Positions 1-10,100 of a stretch of DNA of 64,000 bases are shown here, in pieces. The notes beneath the pieces are model-generated. The model saw only the letters and a list, made by a program, of their open reading frames with translations, made no database searches and was not told the DNA's origin. The DNA comes from Mesocentrotus franciscanus (lineage: Eukaryota > Echinodermata > Echinoidea > Camarodonta > Strongylocentrotidae), in the NCBI GenBank assembly GCA_037976565.1, contig CP137679.1, forward strand, positions 25,711,547-25,775,546, written 5' to 3'. The number at the start of each line of letters is the position of its first letter. The stretch's first letter is position 1. The translations under genes were made by a program, and so were the position numbers.

Positions 1-964
1 GACTCCATACGTTTAGTAAAGACTTGCCCTCTTGACATCTACATCTATTGTCTGTAGAATAAGAGTTGTAGCTTTGTTTAATCTTGTTTCTAAAGGCAGA
101 AATTAGCATACTACTTCAACTTCAGTGCATGTTTGTGTTGCACAATTAGCCAATTACACTGCGGTAGACTTACGCAAGGAAGGTAAATTTGCTGAACAGA
201 GGACAAACAATTATTTCATTCATAAACTAAAGTTCCAGTTTGAAAAGAGAATTAACGTACTACATTGACCATGTACATGCAGAAGGATGCAGGCTTTAGT
301 AAGAGAAGGTACATGCAGTGAAACAACATCTGCTATTCACTTTACATGCTTCTGTAATATATTTCACATTGTCGTTGTATTTAATCTTGAATCAAAAGTG
401 GGGCTTTAGAATTTGTCTGGACATTTGTTTAGGACATCATCTACTTTTCATTTGTACATTCTTTGACATTTCACATTGTCTTTGTATTTTATCTGAAATT
501 GAAATGTGGCTTTGAAATTTGTCCGATTTAAGTTATAAATGAAATTGAATCACTGGTTTCCATAGAGGAAAAAGTGACAAAAGCCATTTCAAAAACTGGA
601 TATCAATAATAGGCCCTTTAAAATAAGCAGAATTTTGTCAATACAGTCCAGTAATAATGTCAAACTGCTAATTTGTGGAATCAAATTTTGTATCTCAGAA
701 TGTGTTAGGTGTGACAGCAAAGAAATGAAAGTATAACATGTAACCTTGATTACATGGAGTCTGAATTGACATTTTTAGGGTCTGTATACACAAACACCCT
801 GTTGACATGTTGACATTTTTGGAGTCCAGAGTGAGAATTTGGGGGCTTTAGTGTTCCAGGCACCTGTTTATGTTAAGCCCTGCGGATCATAGTTTTTCTT
901 AAATTACTAAATGCACATTTGACTTAAAATTTGATATGAATTTCATTTTCATCTGTTGTTGCAG
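1..964. other. Intron or 5' flank of the neverland-like gene
   Basis: No exon was recognised here. The first visible coding exon begins at 965 in mid-codon after an AG acceptor, so the N-terminal exons lie outside the window. A diverged direct duplication is visible at about 355-416 and 467-527 (shared pieces ATTTCACATTGTC and TTTGTATTT, spacing about 112 bp). Confidence 0.6.
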
Positions 965-1156
965 GGAACGAATTTGCCGTTTATCGAGGGCAGGATGGTG
1001 AGGCATACGCTGTTGATGCCTATTGCCCCCATCTTGGGGCTAACATGGCCATTGGAGGAATGGTGAAGGGCAACTGTCTGACTTGCCCCTTCCATGGATG
1101 GGCCTTTGAGGGCAAGGAGGGCAAGTGTGTGGACATCCCATACCAAGAGAAAGGGA
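965..1156 (+). CDS. nvd: nvd visible exon 1 (Rieske [2Fe-2S] domain)
   Basis: The acceptor is ..TTGCAG at 959-964 and the donor is GTAAGT at 1157. The exon enters in phase (two bases GG complete a codon) and leaves one base. It encodes GNEFAVYRG, then the cluster ligands C-P-H and C-P-F-H about 16 residues apart, and ends in IPYQEKG. Confidence 0.93.
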
Positions 1157-4100
1157 GTAAGTATCTCCTCTTTAAAGTCTGTATCTTCTAATCTTGAAAG
1201 CTTATATTTTGAGGAAAAAATCAAGATATTCCCCAATTTTGTTAAAATGAAGGGTAGATTCTTCCTGCCTACTGATTGAAGGTTTTTTCTGTTCAGAGAG
1301 TCTGTGTAAAAAGAATGAGTTAATTCTCTTCTGGTTGTAAACAGATGAGACAATATGATCTCCTTTGATCTCTGAGCTACAATAGTTTCCCAAGCATATT
1401 GGTGACAAAACCTGCTTACCGGTAGTGCATCTTCACTGTGAATAAGTGGCCCATCAGAATAAGAACAACATTTTAAAATCTCTTGCTATAAATATGCACA
1501 CAATTCTCTTGTAAAGCTTCATGAGCAGCTAAAATCCGGCCAAAACTATGAGAATGGTTTAAGTTTGATTGAGAAAAAGGCAGCTTGAAAATAGATATTT
1601 ATTTCCAAATACTCTATTTCCAGAATCTATTCATATGCAAGTGAAGTCGAAGTCTTGGTGACAATATTTTTTTTGTCTAAAGACTGATTACAGATATATG
1701 TCCAGTTTCATTGATGTCATTATTTCCCCCAAATTCATTTACAGAATCGATTCCTGCACAAGCTAAGGTGAAGTCGTGGCCCGTGATTGAACAGAACGGT
1801 TTCGTCCTGGTGTGGCATGATGTAGAGGGAAGGGAGCCCTCGTGGTTCCCAGAAAACATTGAAGAAAAAATGGGGCAAGATGTACTATCATGGCACCACC
1901 AAGCACACAGTATGCGCACATGTGGAAGTGAGTAAAGGAACTCTTCCTAAAAACTACATTCTAGATACGATGCAGTAAACTGATTTATAAAGAAATGCTG
2001 ATAAAATTTGAGAGTGTCTATTTCTAACAAAACCAATAATTGTTGACCTAACAACATAAAAAAACATGCATGAAATATAACCTGAATGAATGTGAGATCA
2101 TAAAAAGGTAACGGATGTGCAATTCTTCTTGTGGATGAATGCAGGGGGGGGGGGCATTTCTCCTTGCTCCTTGTTCACCTCTTACCCCCCATACCATCAG
2201 TCACATTAGGTGTGTGCAAACGTAATTGTGTGCAGCCTATGATGACTGTGTATGAAAAACATATGCCTGCCAATAATCAAGACCTCCAAAATACTTGACT
2301 TAAGCCTGCTAGGGAGCTGTCTTGAATTAAACTTGAGGTAAAATACTTAGCTAAAAGATTCAACTGAATACCGAAGTTGGCTAAGTATTTTATCTGAGCC
2401 AATAACTGAGTAAAATACTAATTTTTCTGACATTAGTAATGAATAGAATACATTTCTGGCGTTAGTATTGAATGGAATACCGGCCCATAACTCTATTTTA
2501 TCTTTAAAGCTACCATACCATAGATAATGTATACCGGTATATATGTTTAACCAGTATGTTTATTCAGAGGTCCAAAGTACTCTTAACCCCATTTATGTCA
2601 ATGACAGCTTGACTAGGATTTGCAAACTCATTGCATCAAAATTTTGCCTGTCTTTTTCATATTGTAAAATGTCTACCATTGGAATGCAATGTTTGTGTAA
2701 ATCTTTTTGCTCATTTACATGTACCGTACATGTACATGTATGTCACTAGTTAAAGGTACTATGTCCCATTTGCAGGCCAAAAAAAGTGAAAAGATTAAAT
2801 TCCAACAGCATTTGAAAGATAATACTAATTTAGAACTATTTATTAAATAGTCTGATTTTGAGACCCTTGTCCCGAATGGTCGTACGTTTTGCTGTGCAAA
2901 GATTCAATCAGTTTAATTTTGGCCATTACAAGAAGTGGGTTATTGATGTAGACAAATGCTCATGTACCCTTTACAGCTCATTTTATGTATGTTATTACCA
3001 AAGATAAAGAATTCTGTCAGTCACTCAATAGTGTCTGACAGTGAAGTCTAGAACGTAATCGGATTTCCTTGCATACTTTGAATACTAGGACACTGCTAAC
3101 GTTTACATTTCACAGATAGGACATACATGACATATTCATAATTCCTGCAAAGTTCTACAGAATTTGATGTTGGCTGCAAAAGTGACATGTAGTACCTTTA
3201 AAGGCCAGGTTCATTGAAATTTGGAAAAAAGGCAAATCACACCTCTACAGATTGCTGAGAACATTAACAAAATGACTAAAGTACTTTTAAAGCCCTCACT
3301 ATTGTGAGGAATAAATTAATTGCAATTTTGATACCCTTTCCAAAACCCACTCACAAAGTGAAATGACGGCGTTATTTACATGCGATAAAATGACGTCACA
3401 TTATGAACAACCTGCAATCACACATTCGGGACAATGTTGGATACCCATTGCAATTTTTATGCCTCCGCCACCGAAGGTGGTGCCGGAGGCATCATGTTTT
3501 TGGGTTGTCCGTCCGTACGTCCGTACGTCCGTACCTCCGTCCGTACGTCCGTCCCGTTTGACCGTTATCACAATATCTCAAGAACCATTTAAGATTTAAA
3601 CTTAAGACTCGGGAATAGTATTTATCACCATAGGAAGACGATCTGATTAGATTTTGGAGTACGTAGGTCAAAGGTCACAGGTCACAGAGGTCAACTTATG
3701 AAATTCCTTGTATTGAGTTTGTTAGCGCGATATCTCAAGAACCATTTGAGATTTAAACTTCAAACTTAAGGATAGTATGTATCACCATAGGAAGACGATC
3801 TGATTAGATTTTGGAGCACGTATGTCAAAGGTCAAGGGTCACAGAGGTCAACTTATGAAATTCCATACATTGAGATTGTTATCATGATATCTCAAGAACC
3901 ACTGGAGATTTAAACTTCAAACTTAGTGATAGTGTGTATCACTATAGGAAAACAATCTGATTATATTTTGGAGCACGTAGGTCAAAGGTCAAGGGTCATA
4001 GAGGTCAACTTATGAAATTCCATACATTGAGATTGTTATCATGATATCTCAAGAACCACTGGAGATGTAAAACTTCAAACTTAAGGATAGTATGTATCAC

Positions 4101-7100
4101 CATAGGAAGACGATCTGATTAGATTTTGGAGCACGTAGGCCAAAGGTCAAGGGTCACAGAGGTCAACTTATGAAATTCCATACATTGAGATTGTTATCAT
4201 AATATCTCAAGAACCACTGGAGATTTAAACTTCAAACTTAATGATAGTGTGTATCACCATAGGAAGACAATCTGATTAGATTTTGGAGCACGTAGGTCAA
4301 AGGTCAAGGGTCACAGAGGTCAACTTATGAAATTCCATACATTGAGATCGTTATCGCGATATCTCAAGAACCACTGGAGAATTTTCACTTCAAACTTAAT
4401 GATAGTATGTATCACCATAGGAAGACGATCTGTTTAGATTTTGGAGCATGTAGGTCAAGGGTCACAGAGGTCAACTTGTGAAATTCCATGTCTTCAGCTC
4501 GTTTAATATGACTTTACATTTGATATTCGATATGATGTAATTTTAATGGAATTTCTGAAAGGATTATGCTTTTATTGCAAGACTTTTCGCCTGTAGAGTA
4601 TGACGTCACTCGGTGTTGAGGCTGGTGTTGAGCTATCGATAACGCGATCGGTATCGTCCTTCTAAACTGACCGTCGGTGTTGGAGCTCGGTTTAGCAGCC
4701 TTTCCATGCTCTCAACACCAACACCAACACCGAACACCGTACTTGAAATCACTCAATGTCTTATGGGTACACAGTTCATGAGAAAAAGCAAAAGGCACTG
4801 ACATTGAATTTCATATGCAGCGCATGTCATTCTTTAAAAAAAAATCAAATGAAAACGAGCTTTAATTCTTTATAATGGCAATACATGGTTACTTTTTTAT
4901 GCCTCCGCTACAAAGTAGCCGGGGGAATTATGTTTTCTGGTTGTCAGTCCGTGCGTGCATAGACATACGTGCACGCACGTGCGTACGTCTGTGCGTACGT
5001 CCCGCTCGTGATCGCGTTATCTCAAGAACCAATTGATGGATTACCGCCAAACTCAGGTCATGTATGTATCTTGCAGAGCTAATGAACTGATTAGATTTTG
5101 GGGTCACGAGGTCAAAGGTCACAGGGTCCATTATGTATGCAAAAATAGCTCGTGATCGCGTTATCTCAACCGATTGATGGATTACCGCCAAACTTGGGTC
5201 CTGTATGTATCTTGCAGAGCTAATGAACTGATTAGATTTTGGGGTCACAAGGTCAAAGGTCACAGGGCTCATTATGTATGCAAAAATAGCTCGTGATCGC
5301 GTTATCTCAAGAACCGATTGATGGATTACCGCCAAACTTGGGTCATGTATGTATCTTGCAGAGCTAATGAACTGATTAGATTTTGGGGTCACGAGGTCAA
5401 AGGTCACAGGGCTCGTTATGTATGCAAAATAGCTTGTGATCACGTTATTTCAAGAACCGATTGATGGATTACCGCCAAACTTGGGTCATGTATGTATCTT
5501 GCAGAGTCAATGAACTGATTAGAATTGGGGTCACGAGGTCAAAGGTCACAGGGCTCATTATGTATCCTAAAATAGCTCGTGATCGTGTTATCATTAGAAC
5601 CAACAGATGGATTACAATCAAACTTGAATTTTAAAAATTGCTTCCATTTTGGTTTGTAAAATTGCTCTATGGCGGAGGCATTTTTCGACTGCGCGCAGTT
5701 GAAGTTCCATCTAGTTAGATATGGGTTAACGTTGTTTGTATATTTACCGCCAGTTGTGATATTTCCTTTATTTTAGGCACTTTGAATGAGATACACTGAA
5801 TAAATAATACTTTCTACAAATGTGTATTCGATTTTTATGTTATTTACCGTCACATTTGACCATAAAAATCGGAAAATAATCACATATTCTGAGGGCAGCT
5901 CAGCGTGTATGTGTCGGATCTGGGAGTGCCTAAGACATTTTGCATGCTGAACTAACGACTCTTCTGGGGCAAAATATGCGACAAGTTTACATATAATTGT
6001 CCAAATATTCATTACGAAAATGTCTGATTAGGCCGATTAGTTTAGATTTTTGATAGATAAATGGGGAAAGTGGAAGTCGAGAGAAGACTTAGATCAGTCC
6101 GGTTCGCGATTCACAGCTAGCTCGATCAAGCGCCGGGCCGGCTGGCCTGGCTGTGATATGCGGGCTCATGTAGATACGCAGCGACTGCGGCTGCCCCGAC
6201 AGCTTGTGCTTGTCCATCGACTTCGCAAAATCTTCCAGATCTTCTTCTAGGTCTAGATCTCCCAAATCTCCATTGTCGTTGTCGTTGTCCGAGGTACTTC
6301 CTTTTTCTATCTCCTCAAAACTCAAATCAAGTATGTTTTCGTCCATATCGATATTTTCAGGGTGACTTTGATGAAGGTAAACAACGTTGGGTAAGAATGG
6401 GTACGGTCCTCAAGAGTCAATACAATACATGTGAATTGCACGCAAACTGCATCGCGCACCGATCAGCTTAGTCCAGAATCTGCCCGGTCCTTAATTTATT
6501 ATATTCCCTACACACTTGATTCAAGCCACCGAAGATGGCGTTATCAACAAACTCATAATTATGCTCACCAGCCCAGCCTGATCTGCCCGGTCCTTAATTT
6601 ATTATATTCCCTACACACTTGATTCAAGCCACCGAAGATGGCGTTATCAACAAACTCATAATTATGCTCACCAGACCAGCTATTTTTTTCGCCGGGAGTC
6701 CGAATTTAATGATCACGCCATCATCGGCTGGTAGCAAGTAGGGGAGGTAGCGTTTGTGTGCGGTGGAGATCAAAATTAAATAGGCCAGAGTCTGGACTAC
6801 GATCAGCTGAGCGGCCCATTGTATTAATTGTTCATTGTGCTACGTCACTCAAAAATCACCTGACTTACGATGTTTTCGGGGTCTCGAGTGGGGTGATATT
6901 TCGACAAGTTTAATCAACTTTTATAATTTTCGCACGAATTTACAAGTTACACAAATGTGATAGTTTTACTCAGTGTAATGTTCTGATTACAATGATTTCA
7001 AATTCAGTCGATTTCAAAATCAATGAACCTGGCCTTTAAGGTGCAAACTTACATGTTGAACATAGACACTTTTGCAGGTGATAGGTAGCGAGATTATAAG

Positions 7101-10100
7101 AGTTGTACTGCAACTGCATGGAATTCCTTTGATATTTCTCACCTATTTCAGGTGGTTATTTAAGACTGGTGTCATATTTAAACATTTATTGTCAGTTTTA
7201 GATCTAGTTACATGTATGGTTGATACACGAAATAATAATAATGCCCATCATGCCAAACTGTAGTGCCCTTAAGCCCTCACATGTAAATATGATTTCTCTG
7301 GTAGTGGGTTTGTTTGATGGAATATTCTCACTATTTGCTCTTGTAGCATGTACATGTACATATAGCTATGTGACATTGAACTGTTCTTTATTATAAATGC
7401 CATATGAATTATGTACATACAATGATACTATGATGTTAGTGGATATGGTAGTATTTTCCACTTCAGAAAATGGAAAGGTTCACTGAATACATGTTTAAGT
7501 AAATTATTTTTAAGTTGTCTAATATTTTCATTGTGAAAATTAAAGGCATATTTTCAGTGTTGATATTTCAATTATATTTGAATTGAAATAACATTTTGGA
7601 GAGTGATAAAATGTGTGAAATTATGTGATAAGATTCAAATTTGCTCATGTTCCATTTTATTTTAACTTCATGTGTTTTTATATGAATGATTAAATGGATT
7701 GATATTGATATACATGTATTATTTAATATTTTCTTTGTTTTGTAGGAAATATCTGAGAATGGCGCTGACTGTGCTCATTTGACCTTTGTCCATGGTGCTT
7801 TTATGGGCAGTGGGAATGATCTCAGATATATGGGAAGCAAGTGAGTATATAACCTTCATATTCATTAGTATGAACATTGTTATTGTTGTAACCGTCAATC
7901 TTTATATAGCCATCATTTTTATAATCTTTTGCTCATTATGATAAGCATCATACTCATAAATACACTATTGATTTCTACAGGTTAATGCAGATATTCATTA
8001 TTCATCATAAGGAAATATATTTTGCATTGGAAACAATTGCTGTTATATGGGAAGTGAATGGATATGTAACTATATTGAACATACTTAGCAATGGGAATTA
8101 TCTCAAATGTATGGAAAGCAAGTAAGTCTACATGAATGTTCATAATACATGCATGTATGTTCATAATCATTCATTCATTCATTATCAGTATATATAGTTA
8201 GCAGTGGCAACAATCTCAATCTTATGTATGAAAAGTAAGTATTTGTAGTTCATATTCGTCTGTTTGTTAATTCTAATATAAGGTAATTCTTTTAATTTTT
8301 CTAGTTTTCAACTTCATCCTTTTTTTAAACCATGATTCTTTTCATCACCTTGACAGACCTGTCTACTCAAAGCTTTCATGTTCAAACCGTCTGTTGGTTC
8401 AGAGCCAGAAGGACTTTAAATCTGTGTTTAGGTACAGGAGTTAATGCCCTTCTGGCTCCAAACAAACACTCTCATATTCAAAATATGACAAGAACCAGCT
8501 GAAGGGTTTGGACCAAACTTTCTTGCTACATGTGTATGTAGTCCCATATACCCATTTCTGTGTGCAGTGCATTTGCTTTTCATCAAGATTGAGTCAATTT
8601 TTTTAATCAATTTGATGATTCCAAGACTAATTCTTTTGTACTAAATCATCTATATAACTTTCCAAGTTTGATTCCAGACAGCTTCTTTCGCATTCCGACG
8701 GCTTCTTTCGCATTCCGATGGCATGTCCAGGAACTCAACTTCATCTATAAACTCTTCTTGTATTGTTGTTTGTAGATTGTGGAGCTGGGCTTCTCACTCA
8801 TGGGGAGGCAAATGGGAGCAGGATCCGGACCACAAGCATATCGGTGTGATGACCGTTTACCACGCCTTCAGCTTGTTTGGAATGCCAATAGAGGTTACGA
8901 GGACAGAGAGCACCGCTAGACAGGTTAGATGGAGGGATAGGAGAATGGGAGAGAGGGTGTGGTGAAGAGAACGATTGATGATAGAAGATTGATGAAATGG
9001 AAGAAAAAATAATGATAATGGGGGAGGTTGAGGGGAAATGGGATAGGAGAGGTGTGATAAAAGGATGTGAGTGAGTGAAGGAGGGAAGGATAGGAGAATG
9101 AAGAAGGTATAATTTTTGGAGGAAAAATGGAGGATAAAAGCTTTAAGGAGAAGAGGGTATGGCAGAAGAGTCTGCTCAGCTTTATGGTAGGATATGGGGG
9201 CAGGATGCTAGTAGGGTTACGAGAACAGAGAGCACCACTAGACGGGTGAGATGGAAGGAAAGGATGAAGAATGGGAGAATAATAGAAGAAGAGGGGAGTA
9301 ATTGAGAGAATAATGGAGGGTAGGAGACGTATGAGGTGAAAGAAGGGATGAGGATGCAGGACAGGATGTAGAGAAGAAGAGAATTGATATAGGAGTTCAT
9401 GTGGTATGTGATGGAGGGATAGATTGATAGAAGAAAAAAATGATATGAAAAGGATGCAAAGAGGGAGGAATACAAGGACAGAAGGGGTATGTGATTGAGG
9501 AATTAAAAATATATGAAAGGGCTTTGATGGAAGGAAAGACCGAGGTACATTGTATATGACCATTGGGGAAGAGCGATGCATTAGCGAGAAAGATGGATGG
9601 ATAGAAAATTAAGAAGGAGAGGTATATTTTGAAGGGAACATGGGTGGATGTATAGAAGGATTGGAGGTTGAGAACAGGGGTGCGGTAGAAGGAAAGATGG
9701 ATGGGGAGAGGGATGTCATCATAAAAAGAAAGTAGATGGATAGGAGAATTGGGAAGATCAGGAAGAGAGATTCATTGATAAATATATATTTTAGCTGACT
9801 GTATATATATGTGGATAATCAGAGGGAACCTAAGACTTTGTAACTACTATCCAATTGACTCAGCGAGGATTTATGTCTTTTACCAAACATCAGTTGTGCG
9901 TTTGAACTTGTGACTGAATGGTTATGCAACCACTACTCTACAATGCTTCTCAATGGAGAGAACATTTTTTTAAAGCCCCTCTGCACTAGTTTGGCCAGGA
10001 GGGATTAGAGGGATTAGCGTGGTTACTAACAGGTGGTTATCTCATCAACTCAGCTCTCAATTAACGTAAGAAAAAGAGGATCATGGGGACCAACGGGCAC

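Larger units (their letters stand above)
3460..5715. mobile_element. 2.26-kb repeat-rich insertion flanked by TA, inside the alpha element
   Basis: Copy 2 of alpha shows the empty site (five T, then AGATATGGG). Here the same bases are split and TA (or TTA) occurs at both edges (3458-3459 and 5716-5717). The insert opens with a hairpin (ATGCCTCCG...CGGAGGCAT, 3459-3491), contains two tandem arrays and a second head at about 4899, and closes with GGCGGAGGCAT (about 5672) before ATCTAGT. No long protein is supported. The mobilising superfamily is unknown, and the TA site alone would fit Tc1/mariner-like machinery. Confidence 0.65.
3198..7039. mobile_element. TTAA-target element, family alpha, copy 1 (with nested insertions)
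   Basis: The ends are TTAA then AGGCCAGGTTCATTGA on the left and its complement then TTAA (7036-7039) on the right. Copy 2 at 30551-31797 is collinear but lacks 3460-5717 and 6469-6808, so both of those are later insertions. The alpha core is about 1.24 kb and carries a conserved minus-strand acidic open frame (6089-6346). The TTAA target and TIRs fit a non-autonomous or decayed piggyBac-like element. Confidence 0.82.
1928..7745 (+). other. nvd long intron filled with nested DNA transposons
   Basis: The intron runs from GTGAGT to TTTTGTAG. 1928-2749 is unique-looking, with a poly-G run near 2144-2155. 2750-7039 is entirely transposon (listed separately). 7040-7745 is AT-rich with no recognised element. 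Confidence 0.85.

Noticed and set aside
4928..5443. 171-codon repetitive minus-strand open frame
   Set aside because: It follows the 143-bp tandem array and has no independent support.
8925..9581. 218-codon minus-strand open frame
   Set aside because: Purine-rich low complexity inside an nvd intron gives Ser/Leu/Phe/Pro-rich nonsense with no motif.
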